The notes beneath the pieces were generated by a model that did no database searches, was not told the origin of the DNA, and worked only from the letters and a program-made list of their open reading frames with translations. Positions 7,377 through 16,096 of a stretch of DNA of 64,000 nt are shown here, piece by piece. Source of the DNA: CALMEH01 sp964548225 (GTDB lineage Bacteria; Acidobacteriota; Blastocatellia; Pyrinomonadales; Pyrinomonadaceae); contig CAZJQP010000002.1 in the NCBI GenBank assembly GCA_964548225.1, positions 116,945 through 180,944 on the forward strand, read 5' to 3'. The first letter of the stretch is position 1. Each line of letters starts with the position of its first letter. The position numbers and the translations under genes are program-made.

Positions 7377-9833
7377 TTAATGCAAATTAGGATTTTCCGC
7401 GTCAATTTTTCGGAGTAAATCGTCAAAACGCGGATCGTTACGCAGGGAATCAAGGCATTTGTTATTTTGATACCAAGGTTTGTTTTCGTTACCTAAACGC
7501 ACGGCGCGTTCGAGCCATTTGAACGCCAAATCTTTGTCGCCGAGCGTGGCGTAAGCTGTGCCAACCCAATAAGCCATATCGTGGTCGGCTTTTGATAAGG
7601 CTAAAGTTTCTTCTGTCAGTTGCGCCCGTGCTTCTTCGGTTTTGCCGATGCTTCCCAAATAAAAAGCAAGAATTGAGCGGATGCCGTTCATTTGCGGGTT
7701 TTCATTCAGAACGCCCTCAATTAAATCAATCGCTTGCTGAACATCACCGCGAAAGAAGAGAACTTGCGAACGGAAAAGACGAATCAGCGGGTGATTCGGC
7801 TCGGATTTTGCGCCTTTGTCCAATTCGGCGATAGCTTTGTCATATTCGCCTTGATACATAAAAATTCGCGCCCGATTGTAAGATGAAACAACACGAGCCA
7901 CCGGATCAAGACGGGCGAGCTTGGCAAAACTGTGTAAAGATTCTTCATATTCGCCGTCGAGCCGCGCCATTACACCTTTGACGAAATAAAGTGGCGGTTC
8001 ATTCGGGAAAAGTTCCTGAAGTTGGCTGATTTCTGCTCGCGCCTTGGTTTTTTCGCCGCGCGAAAGATAAATCATAATCATCAAAACACGCGCTTCGACG
8101 ACATTCGGATCGTATTTAAATGCTTTTGAAAATGCGGCTTCGGCGTAGGAATAATCTTCAGCTTCGCCCATTCCTTTGAAAACGCGATTGGCGTAGCACG
8201 CACCCAAACCCGAATAAGCGAGTGCAAAATGCGAATCGAGTTCGATAGCGCGTTTAAAGTTTTCAATTGCCGCTTCGCAATCTTCCGGCGCGAGAGTTCG
8301 GAAAATAAATCTGCCGAAATTGTCGCGTCCGCGAAGAAATTCTTCCCACGCTTCGATGCTTTCCGTTGGGCGGCGACCGAGTTTTTCCTGTTCGCGGTCT
8401 GAAAGTTCAAGTTTTAAGCCGTCAAGAATTTTTTGTGCGATGATGTCTTGCAGGGCAAAAATATCCGTGCTTTGTGCGTCAACTCTGTCACTCCAAAGAA
8501 TATCTCCCGAAGATACATCGAGCAATTGCGCCGTAACGCGCATTCTATCGCCGGAACAAATAAAACCTGCTGAAAGAACGGCATTTACACGCAATTCGCG
8601 TCCGACATCGCGTGGTTCGATTTCATTGCCTTGATATTTTGCAATCACGGACGACGGGCGCACAATCAATGAACGAATCTGTGCAAGCTCGGTAATAATC
8701 GCATCGGCTAAGGCAAATTCATAAAAATTCGATGCCGCATCACCACTCAGATTCTTGAACGGTAAAATCGCCACGCTTTTCTTTTCCGTTCCCGTTGCAG
8801 TCATCGAAATATCGGGCGCAAAAGTCGGTGCATTTGAAACGGAAGGCGTGCGTTGCGATTGAGAAGGCGAATCGCCGCCTCCGGTTTTTCCGGTCAGCCA
8901 ATTCCAAGCACGTTTCACAGGGTTTGCATGATCGAGGTGGCGCGGCGCATAAGTTTCATTATTCATTGCTACACCGGAAACAATTTGCAAAACTTGTTTC
9001 AAATCATCACGCATTTCTGAAATTTTTTGATAACGATTTTTCGGGTCTTTGGCTAAGGCTTTATCAATAATTTGCTGAAGTTGCGGCGGAAGCGGTTCGC
9101 TTCGCATATCGGCAAGCGGTGTCGGTGTTCCGTAAAGAACTTGGTGGCGCACATCAATAACGGTTTTTCCTTGAAACGCCCAAATTCCCGTAAGCATTTC
9201 ATAAAGCAAAACGCCGGTTGAAAAAACATCGGCGCGATGGTCGGTTTTTTCACCTTTGGCTTGTTCGGGCGCGGCGTAAGTGGCTGTGCCATATGGGATT
9301 CCGAGTTCGGTGATTTCGGCGCGTTCTTTTGCGCTCGTGCCTTCGGGAATGTCCGACTCCATCAATTTCGCCAAACCGAAATCAAGAACTTTAACTTGCC
9401 CGCTGTCCGTAACCATTACGTTTCCGGCTTTGATGTCGCGGTGAATAATGCCTTTCGTGTGTGTGTAGGCAAGCGCATCCGTAACCTGCACCGCAATACT
9501 CAAAGCACTTTTCAGTTCGAGCGGACGACCATTGACGAGTTGGCGGACGTTTTTGCCTTCGATGGATTGCATCACGATGAAAAACAATCCATTAACTTCT
9601 TGGAAATCAAAAATCGTGCAAATATTCGGATGGTCAAGTTGTGAACAGAGTTGTGCCTCACGCTCGAAGCGTTTAAAGTTGGCGGTTTTTGCAGTTAATT
9701 CCGGCGGCAGAACTTTGATAACGACTGTGCGGTCAAGTTTCGTGTCGCGTGCTTTATAAACTGCGCCTTGCCCGCCTGCACCGATTTTAGACAGAATTTC
9801 GTATTGGTTAATCTTTGAGCCAACCATATCCAT
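7377..9833 (-). CDS. Serine/threonine protein kinase with TolB-like and TPR regions
   Basis: An 818-residue protein. Residues 10-285 form a complete Hanks-type kinase: glycine loop GAGGQGAVYKA, Lys40, HRDIKAGN at 131-138, DFG at 151-153 and APE at 188-190. A Gly/Ser/Thr-rich linker follows. Then comes a SVAILPFKNLSG start of the FlgO/TolB-like domain seen in adenylate-cyclase- and kinase-linked regulators. TPR helices run to the C-terminus (for example AIENFKRAIELDSHFALAYS). I see no transmembrane helix, so this is probably a soluble signalling kinase with a protein-binding tail. Tandem kinases of this build are typical of Acidobacteriota. It is transcribed toward the 21-bp array. Confidence 0.92.
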   Translation of the reverse strand: MDMVGSKINQYEILSKIGAGGQGAVYKARDTKLDRTVVIKVLPPELTAKTANFKRFEREAQLCSQLDHPNICTIFDFQEVNGLFFIVMQSIEGKNVRQLVNGRPLELKSALSIAVQVTDALAYTHTKGIIHRDIKAGNVMVTDSGQVKVLDFGLAKLMESDIPEGTSAKERAEITELGIPYGTATYAAPEQAKGEKTDHRADVFSTGVLLYEMLTGIWAFQGKTVIDVRHQVLYGTPTPLADMRSEPLPPQLQQIIDKALAKDPKNRYQKISEMRDDLKQVLQIVSGVAMNNETYAPRHLDHANPVKRAWNWLTGKTGGGDSPSQSQRTPSVSNAPTFAPDISMTATGTEKKSVAILPFKNLSGDAASNFYEFALADAIITELAQIRSLIVRPSSVIAKYQGNEIEPRDVGRELRVNAVLSAGFICSGDRMRVTAQLLDVSSGDILWSDRVDAQSTDIFALQDIIAQKILDGLKLELSDREQEKLGRRPTESIEAWEEFLRGRDNFGRFIFRTLAPEDCEAAIENFKRAIELDSHFALAYSGLGACYANRVFKGMGEAEDYSYAEAAFSKAFKYDPNVVEARVLMIMIYLSRGEKTKARAEISQLQELFPNEPPLYFVKGVMARLDGEYEESLHSFAKLARLDPVARVVSSYNRARIFMYQGEYDKAIAELDKGAKSEPNHPLIRLFRSQVLFFRGDVQQAIDLIEGVLNENPQMNGIRSILAFYLGSIGKTEEARAQLTEETLALSKADHDMAYWVGTAYATLGDKDLAFKWLERAVRLGNENKPWYQNNKCLDSLRNDPRFDDLLRKIDAENPNLH

Positions 9834-9932
9834 TTGCGACCTACGATTTCGGGATTTGCGTTTTGGGATTATCGAAAATCCGTAATCACTATGTTTGTTT
9901 CAGAGAAGTAACTTTTAGTTTATTCAAAAAAT

Positions 9933-9961
9933 CGCAAATCGCAAATCGCAAATCGCAAATC
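9933..9961. repeat. 7-bp tandem repeat (CGCAAAT)
   Basis: Four copies of CGCAAAT lie between the kinase start and the glutaredoxin stop. A degenerate partner (GATTTCGGGATTTGCG) is found near 9845-9860. Together they could form a slipped hairpin. Confidence 0.6.
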
Positions 9962-10005
9962 TAAATAAAATATCGGCAAACTGCCGACTAATCGGGAATA
10001 ATCGT

Positions 10006-10227
10006 TCAGCCGCGTAATGGCTCACCCCAACCCGATTGGATATATTCGCCGTTTTCGACAATGCACGGCACAACCAAATCGCCGCCCGAAAATTCGAGCA
10101 TTTCCTTTTGCGCCTGTTTATTGTTTTGTGCGTCGTATTCGGTAAAAACAATATTATTTTCGTTGTAATAATCCCGTGCTTTCTGACAATAAGGGCAACC
10201 CGGTTTGGTGTAAATCACTAAAGACAT
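10006..10227 (-). CDS. Glutaredoxin
   Basis: A 73-residue thioredoxin-fold protein. It has the dithiol active site CPYC in YTKPGCPYCQKARDYY and a cis-Pro region DLVVPCIVENGEY. The start was placed at the ATG at 10227 because GAGGAGG lies just upstream. A longer frame to 10329 would add residues not found in the family. It lies in a group of small redox genes with the 2Fe-2S protein and a rhodanese. Its likely role is glutathione- or thioredoxin-reductase-dependent disulfide reduction. Confidence 0.88.
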   Translation of the reverse strand: MSLVIYTKPGCPYCQKARDYYNENNIVFTEYDAQNNKQAQKEMLEFSGGDLVVPCIVENGEYIQSGWGEPLRG

Positions 10228-10350
10228 TTTGAAAAAATCCTCCTCATATAATTTAAATTTAACAGTTCTGACGTTTTCATTGAAATTAGGAAATAAAAAA
10301 GTTTGATGACTAAAGCAAATTTCAAACACTTGCGGTATAATCGGCTAAAA

Positions 10351-10647
10351 ATGAATCTTGAAGACTACAAAGACATTTTTGAGCCATTCGACAGATTAGT
10401 GGAAATAGAAGTTTGCGGCGAAAAAAAAGAAGTTCCCGAGAATAATTCTTTGCTGAGATGTTTTCAGTATCTTTCGATGGAAACCGTTTCTTTCGGCGAT
10501 TTTTGTTGGAACGGCGATTGTTTGAACTGCCAGGTTTGGATTGAAACAGGCGAAAAACGCAAAGCCGTTATTGCTTGCCGCACCATCGTTAAAGAAGGAA
10601 TGAAAATTGTGCGTCTTAGCAAAGAAATTGAACTGAACGAGAAATGA
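10351..10647 (+). CDS. 2Fe-2S ferredoxin-like protein
   Basis: A 98-residue protein with a ferredoxin-type cysteine set: CWNGDCLNC (C-x4-C-x2-C) and a later AC about 20 residues on. This is the plant-type [2Fe-2S] pattern. The fold start DRLVEIEVCGEKKEVPEN resembles the N-terminal domain of NADH dehydrogenase subunit G or of molybdopterin oxidoreductase partners. The ATG at 10351 is preferred over 10303 because the extra residues look non-coding. It is divergent from the glutaredoxin gene. The redox partner is unknown. Confidence 0.75.
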   Translation: MNLEDYKDIFEPFDRLVEIEVCGEKKEVPENNSLLRCFQYLSMETVSFGDFCWNGDCLNCQVWIETGEKRKAVIACRTIVKEGMKIVRLSKEIELNEK

Positions 10648-10685
10648 GAAATGCCAATATTTTCACTTCTCATTCCTCACTTGTT

Positions 10686-11006
10686 TCAGTATTTCGGAAT
10701 TTTCGGGTCAACTTCGTCAGACCAAGCGGTGATACCACCTTTGAGGTTTTTCATATCGCCTTTGAATCCGGCTCTGGCAAGCATTTCGATGGCTTTTGCG
10801 CTGCGCCCGCCGGCTTTGCAATGGATGACAGTTTCGCGGTTTTCGTCTAATTCGCTCATTCTTTGGACGATTTCGCCAAGCGGGATAAGTTTTGCGCCTT
10901 CGATGCGAGCGAAAGCATTTTCATCAGGTTGGCGCACGTCAATCAGTTGAATGTCGTCGCCTTTGTCCATACGGTTTTTCAGTTCGGTTGCGGTTATTTC
11001 CTGCAT
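10686..11006 (-). CDS. Rhodanese-like domain protein
   Basis: A 106-residue single rhodanese domain. It opens QEITATELKNRMDKGDDIQLIDVRQPDE, the usual CH2A motif, and has the active-site loop HCKAGGRSAKA with the catalytic Cys. It closes with LKGGITAWSDEVDP. Such cytoplasmic single-domain proteins carry persulfide sulfur (GlpE/PspE-like) or join sulfur trafficking. It is convergent with the 2Fe-2S gene, whose product could be a partner (inference). Confidence 0.9.
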   Translation of the reverse strand: MQEITATELKNRMDKGDDIQLIDVRQPDENAFARIEGAKLIPLGEIVQRMSELDENRETVIHCKAGGRSAKAIEMLARAGFKGDMKNLKGGITAWSDEVDPKIPKY

Positions 11007-11275
11007 TTGTTTTTACCTCGTAACAATTTGATTTTTTTAATCTTATCCTAAATTTTCGGCTTGCGACAAGTTAGAACACCAAGACAAAAATTATCCGCTG
11101 TTTATGATCAGTTTTGAGCTATTCCGAAGACTAAAATTATTGCCATTCGGAATGGCGGCTTGTTGAAAGAGAATGGCGGATAATGCTTGATAAATCTGCG
11201 CTTTACAAAAATTTACACAACAACTTTCCGTATCTGCAAGCTAACTGTTATAAAATTTAGTGATAAAGTAAGGTT

Positions 11276-12628
11276 ATGGGGTATAACAATTCGGCAAAGC
11301 AGACGTTCATCATATTATTATTTACATTCGCAACTCTTTTCTTTATTGCTTGCGGAAAGGCAGAAACTGCTTCAAACAAAAAAAATAATTCAAACGCGGA
11401 AAGCCCAAGTGCGCCCGTAACTGTTACGGTTGGCAAAGCCGAGGCGCGGGAAATTCAGGCGGTTATTCAGTCAACGGGAAGTCTTGTTGCAGATGAAACT
11501 TCGTCCATTGCGCCGAAGGTTGCGGGAAAAGTTACGAATATTTATGTCAACGTCGGGCAATTCGTTTCGGGCGGCGCAACGGTTGCAAAACTCGATGACA
11601 AAGACGCACGTTTGCAATTATTGGAAGCGCAAACAAACGTCAAACAGGCGATTGCCGGAGTTCGCCAAGCCGAAGCACGTTTGGGGCTTGCGCCGAACGG
11701 CAATTTTAATGCTTCGATGATTCCTGAAGTTCGCGTTGCCGCCGCGAATTTGGAGCAAGCACAGGCGGAAGTTCGTCAGGCGGAAGTTACGTTAAAGCAA
11801 GCGGAAGTTAATGAAAAGCGTTTCCGCGAATTAGTCGAATCCGGCGACAGAGCGATGATCGAATACGAAACTTATCGCACCAACCGCGATGTTGCCCGGA
11901 CAAATCTCGACACCGCAAAAAGCCGCGTTAATGCCGCACGTCAACAACTTGAAGCCGCAATCAACAACGCCAAACAAAACAATCAAATCATCAAATCTGC
12001 CGAAGCGTCGGTTGAATCTGCGCGAACCCAAGTTACGATTGCCGAACAAGCACTTGCCGACACGGTTGTTCGTGCGCCGTTTTCAGGTTTTATCAGCGAA
12101 CGGCAAACGGCGGTCGGCGAGTTTGTAACTTCTTCAACGCCGATTGCGACAATTTTGCGGACAAATCCAATAAAAATTCAAATTCAAGTTGCCGAAGCCG
12201 ATGTGCCTTTTGTTTCAATCGGGCGCGGCGTTTCGATTCAAGTTGACGCATACAAAGACCGAAAGTTTGCCGGAACAGTCATTGCAGTCAACCCCGCACT
12301 TGACCCGACGACACGCTCGGCAATTGTTGAAGCCTCAATCGAAAATGGTGATAACGCTTTGCGGACAGGAATGTTTGCAACAACACAAATCACCCGTGAA
12401 GGCGGCTCGACAGGCGTTTTCGTGCCGAAATCCGCCGTTTTGCTCGACCAAAGCACACAAGCCTATCGCGTTTTCGTGATTCAGGAAAACACGGCAAAAC
12501 TCAAGACAGTGCAACTTGGCACAGAGGAAAGCGGATTTTATCAAATTCTTTCCGGCATTAATGCCGACGAAACAGTTGCTACGAGCAACTTGGAGCAACT
12601 TTACGAAGGAGCTAGAGTTAGTTTCTAG
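11276..12628 (+). CDS. RND efflux periplasmic adaptor (HlyD/AcrA type) lipoprotein
   Basis: A 450-residue membrane fusion protein. The N-terminus is a lipoprotein signal (LLFTFATLFFIAC) with a lipobox Cys near residue 26. Next come the barrel-sandwich half IAPKVAGKVTNIYVNVGQFV, a long alpha-helical hairpin of about 130 residues rich in Gln/Ala, the second half VVRAPFSGFISERQTAVGEFV, and a beta-barrel domain. It links the inner-membrane pump to the outer-membrane channel. It is the first gene of an efflux operon with the next two genes. The substrate cannot be told. The gene ends in a TTTCTAG/CTAGAAAC stuttered palindrome. Confidence 0.93.
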   Translation: MGYNNSAKQTFIILLFTFATLFFIACGKAETASNKKNNSNAESPSAPVTVTVGKAEAREIQAVIQSTGSLVADETSSIAPKVAGKVTNIYVNVGQFVSGGATVAKLDDKDARLQLLEAQTNVKQAIAGVRQAEARLGLAPNGNFNASMIPEVRVAAANLEQAQAEVRQAEVTLKQAEVNEKRFRELVESGDRAMIEYETYRTNRDVARTNLDTAKSRVNAARQQLEAAINNAKQNNQIIKSAEASVESARTQVTIAEQALADTVVRAPFSGFISERQTAVGEFVTSSTPIATILRTNPIKIQIQVAEADVPFVSIGRGVSIQVDAYKDRKFAGTVIAVNPALDPTTRSAIVEASIENGDNALRTGMFATTQITREGGSTGVFVPKSAVLLDQSTQAYRVFVIQENTAKLKTVQLGTEESGFYQILSGINADETVATSNLEQLYEGARVSF

Positions 12629-12702
12629 TTTCGGGTTTCTAGTTTCGGATTGAAATCAAATAACCCGAAACTAGAAACCTGAAACTAGACACCCGAAACT
12701 AA
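12623..12702. repeat. Stuttered inverted repeat between adaptor and pump genes
   Basis: Several copies of AGTTTCTAGTTTCGGG on the left face copies of CCCGAAACTAGAAACC on the right. They form a long slipped hairpin filling the whole 83-bp spacer inside the operon. Its position within an operon argues against a strong terminator and for mRNA processing or simple repeat growth. Confidence 0.75.
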
Positions 12703-12711
12703 GGAAGTTTT

Positions 12712-15700
12712 ATGCAATGGTTAGCTGAAATATGTGTTCACCGTCCGGTTTTTGCGACTGTTATTGTTTTGTTTTTAACGGTTGTGGGCGGCTTTTCGTT
12801 TTTTACACTCGGTGTTGACCGCTTTCCGAAGATTGATTCACCGACTATTTCGGTTTCGACTTCAAATTCGGGCGCGTCGCCGCAAGAAATTGAAACGGAG
12901 ATTACGGACATTATCGAAGGCGCAGTAAATACCGTGCCGGGCATTGACCAGATGACTTCGAGTTCTTCACGCGGACGCTCGAACGTAACCGTAACTTTCA
13001 ATCTCGAAAAAGACCCCGACCAAGCGTTTCAGGAAATGCAGCAGAAGATTTCGACGGTTACGAATCGCTTGCCCGAAAATGCCGATCCGCCGCAGGTTCA
13101 GAAAAACGATCCCGATTCGCAACCTGTTTTGCAATATTCGATTAGCGCACCGCGAAATGTCGTTGAATTGACAACGATGGTTGAAAACCTGATTCAGGAA
13201 CGCATCGAATCGGCAGACGGCGTGGGCGAAGTTTTTATGTTCGGGGCGCGTCAGAAGCAGGTAAAAATTTACGTCAATCCCGAACGCCTTCGCGCTTTTA
13301 ATCTTTCCGTAACGCAAGTTACAAACGCTGTGCGCGGACAAAACCAAGAACTTCCGGGCGGAAATCTGATTGAAGGCTCAAAAACTCTCGGTTTGCGAAC
13401 GATGAGCAAACTCACCAAAATAGAAGAGTTTAACGATATTGTTATCACCACGCGCAACGGGTTTCCGATTAAAATCAAAGACATCGGACGAGTCGAATCC
13501 GGCGGCGCAGATCCGTCAACAGCCGCGTCTTTGGACGGTGTGCAATCGGTTTCCATTGGCGTTCGCAAACAATCGGGCGCAAACACGATTCAGGTCATCA
13601 ATAACGTCAAAGAGCGAATGGCGACGATTATTCCGACGTTGCCGTCGGATATGAAAATCGCGGTTATCCGCGACCAATCGGAATTTATCCAAAACTCGCT
13701 TCACGCTATTGAAGAACATTTGATTTTGGGCGGCTTGTTCGCGGCAATTATCGTTTTTCTTTTTCTTTGGAATTTCCGTTCGACGATTATCGCCGCTTTG
13801 GCAATTCCGATTTCGATTATCGCTTCATTTGCCGCAATCGCCGCGCTCGGTTACAGCCTAAATCAGATGACGATGCTTGCCTTGACATTGATGGTCGGCA
13901 TTGTGATTGATGATGCGATTGTTGTTCTTGAAAACATTTACCGCTTTGTTGAAGAAAAAGGAATGGATCCGTTTGAAGCGGCGGTTGAAGGCACACGCGA
14001 AATCGGTTTGGCGGTTTTGGCAACAACGCTTTCGCTTCTTGCGGTATTTATTCCCGTCGGTTTTATGACCGGACTCGTTGGCAGATTTATGTCGTCTTTC
14101 GGCTTAACCAGCGCGGCGGCGATTGCGGTTAGTTTGCTTGTTTCATTTACGCTAACGCCGATGCTGGCGGCGCGATGGATAAAGCCGAAGCGAGAAAGGG
14201 AGAAAGGTCGAAAAGGAGAAGAGGAGACAGAAAACGTAGCGGAGGTTTCGGGCGATGGAATGCTTGCAACGGACGACGGGCAACGGACAACGGGCAACGG
14301 ACACGACTCAAAAGAGAGTTGGTTTTACAGCAAGATTGATCGCACCTACACTTGGCTTTTGAAAATTTCAATGCGGTTTCGTTGGGTAGTTGTTTTGATT
14401 TGTGTTTTGACGGTGGCTTCGATTGTGCCGCTTTACAAATATGTCGGGATGGCGTTTGTGCCGGACGAGGACGAATCGCTGTTTCAAATCAATCTTCGCG
14501 CACCGCAAGGCACTTCGTTATCGGCGACGCAATCAATTCTCGACCGTATCGCCCGCGACATCCGTGAACAGATGCCGGAAGTCAAAAACACTTTGGTTCT
14601 GGCAGGTTTCGGGCGCGGTTCGGGACCGAACAACGGTTTTGTGAATGTCGCCTTAAAACCAATCGGTGAGCGCAAAAAGTCGCAGTCGGATTTGATTAAC
14701 CAGACACGCGGCATTGTCAAGAAATATTCATCGAAAGATTATCAGGTCAGTGTTTCCGCATCGTCTTCGATTTCGCAGAGCATCGGGCTTGGGCGCGGCG
14801 GTTCGGGCGTTGGCTATTACATTGCCGGACCGGACATTGCGAAATTAAACGAATACGCGACACAACTTGTCGAGAAGCTCAAACAAGACCCGACGTTCCG
14901 CGACCCCGACACTTCGATTGAAGTCGGCACGCCGGAAATCCGCATTGTCATTGACCGCACAAAGGCGGCTGATTTGGGCGTTTCGTCGGGCGATGTCGCA
15001 CAGGCTTTGAATATCTTAGCCGCCGGTCAGCGCGTTTCGGTTTTCAGCGAAAACAACGATCAATATGACGTTGTTGTGCAAGCGGACGAACAATTTCGGC
15101 GCGACCGAAACAATTTGCCGCTTTTTTCGGTTTCGTCTGCCAACGGCGGAACAGTCGGGCTTGAAAAATTGGTCAAGTTGGAGGAAGGCTTGAGTCCGTC
15201 GTCAATTTCACGCTTAAACAGACAGCGGCAAGTTACGATTTCAGCCGGATTGCAACCGAATTCATCGGAATCGGATGCGTTGGCAAAGTTGGAAAACTAC
15301 GTCAAACAACTCAATATGCCGCCCGAATATTTGACGGGCGTTACGGGGCAATCGAAAGAACTAAACCGCGCTTATGATGCGTTTATGTTAGCGTTTTTGC
15401 TGTCGTTTGTCTTTATGTATCTTATCTTAGCGGCGCAGTTTGAATCGTTTATTCATCCGATTACGATTCTCTTGACATTGCCGCTGTCCGTGCCGTTTGC
15501 GTTGCTTTCCACGGCGATTGCGGGACAAACGCTGAACATCTTTTCCGCGCTCGGAATTTTATTGTTATTCGGTGTGGTGAAGAAAAACGCAATTCTGCAA
15601 ATTGACCATACGAACCATTTGCGTTCCAAAGGAATGTCGCGCTATGACGCGATTATTCAGGCGAACCGCGACCGTCTGCGCCCGATTTTGATGACGACGA

Positions 15701-15951
15701 TTGCGCTTGTGGCAGGAATGATTCCGTTGATTTTGGGAAGCGGCGCGGGCGCGGCGACTAATCGGTCAATCGGGATTTTGGTCGTTGGCGGGCAATCAAT
15801 GTGTTTGTTGTTGACGCTTCTCGCCGTGCCGGTGTTTTATTCGCTCTTTGACGATGCACAGGAAACGACGCTTTTCCAAAAGATTGCCGCGCCGTTTCGC
15901 AAGTTGAAGATGAAAATTATGCGTCGGAAAGATGAAAGAACAGAGATATAA
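12712..15951 (+). CDS. RND efflux permease, HAE-1 type (AcrB-like)
   Basis: A 1079-residue inner-membrane proton/drug antiporter. It begins with AEICVHRPVFATVIVLFLTV (TM1). It has the porter-domain repeat and the family signature segments GIVIDDAIVVLENI and GVVKKNAILQIDHT in the two halves, with twelve predicted TM helices. The proton-relay Asp pair lies in TM4 (GIVIDDAIVV). Between TM6 and TM7 is an unusual roughly 45-residue loop rich in Lys/Arg/Glu then Gly/Asp/Asn, encoded by GGAGAAAG-type and ACGGGCAACGGACA-type repeats (about 14190-14315). The repeat added length without breaking the frame. The second gene of the efflux operon. Confidence 0.95.
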   Translation: MQWLAEICVHRPVFATVIVLFLTVVGGFSFFTLGVDRFPKIDSPTISVSTSNSGASPQEIETEITDIIEGAVNTVPGIDQMTSSSSRGRSNVTVTFNLEKDPDQAFQEMQQKISTVTNRLPENADPPQVQKNDPDSQPVLQYSISAPRNVVELTTMVENLIQERIESADGVGEVFMFGARQKQVKIYVNPERLRAFNLSVTQVTNAVRGQNQELPGGNLIEGSKTLGLRTMSKLTKIEEFNDIVITTRNGFPIKIKDIGRVESGGADPSTAASLDGVQSVSIGVRKQSGANTIQVINNVKERMATIIPTLPSDMKIAVIRDQSEFIQNSLHAIEEHLILGGLFAAIIVFLFLWNFRSTIIAALAIPISIIASFAAIAALGYSLNQMTMLALTLMVGIVIDDAIVVLENIYRFVEEKGMDPFEAAVEGTREIGLAVLATTLSLLAVFIPVGFMTGLVGRFMSSFGLTSAAAIAVSLLVSFTLTPMLAARWIKPKREREKGRKGEEETENVAEVSGDGMLATDDGQRTTGNGHDSKESWFYSKIDRTYTWLLKISMRFRWVVVLICVLTVASIVPLYKYVGMAFVPDEDESLFQINLRAPQGTSLSATQSILDRIARDIREQMPEVKNTLVLAGFGRGSGPNNGFVNVALKPIGERKKSQSDLINQTRGIVKKYSSKDYQVSVSASSSISQSIGLGRGGSGVGYYIAGPDIAKLNEYATQLVEKLKQDPTFRDPDTSIEVGTPEIRIVIDRTKAADLGVSSGDVAQALNILAAGQRVSVFSENNDQYDVVVQADEQFRRDRNNLPLFSVSSANGGTVGLEKLVKLEEGLSPSSISRLNRQRQVTISAGLQPNSSESDALAKLENYVKQLNMPPEYLTGVTGQSKELNRAYDAFMLAFLLSFVFMYLILAAQFESFIHPITILLTLPLSVPFALLSTAIAGQTLNIFSALGILLLFGVVKKNAILQIDHTNHLRSKGMSRYDAIIQANRDRLRPILMTTIALVAGMIPLILGSGAGAATNRSIGILVVGGQSMCLLLTLLAVPVFYSLFDDAQETTLFQKIAAPFRKLKMKIMRRKDERTEI

Positions 15952-15964
15952 TCCGAACAGGGAA

Positions 15965-16083
15965 GCGGGCGCAGAGCAGCCCTTCCTGACCTGAAATGTA
16001 TGAAGCGGTTGTATTCGTCAAGATGGAGTTGAAAGGACAAGTTAAGAACATTTGCAGGTCGGGAAGGATTGCTCTGCGCCCGC
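15965..16083. repeat. Long imperfect palindrome (MITE-like) in the efflux operon
   Basis: Arms of about 35 bp, starting GCGGGCGCAGAGCAGCCCTT on the left, match in inverted form at 16048-16083 with a few mismatches. About 50 bp of unrelated sequence lies between. It fills the spacer between the pump and TolC genes. No coding capacity is seen. It resembles a small non-autonomous element or a REP-type unit. Confidence 0.7.
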
Positions 16084-16096
16084 CGCAATTTGATTT

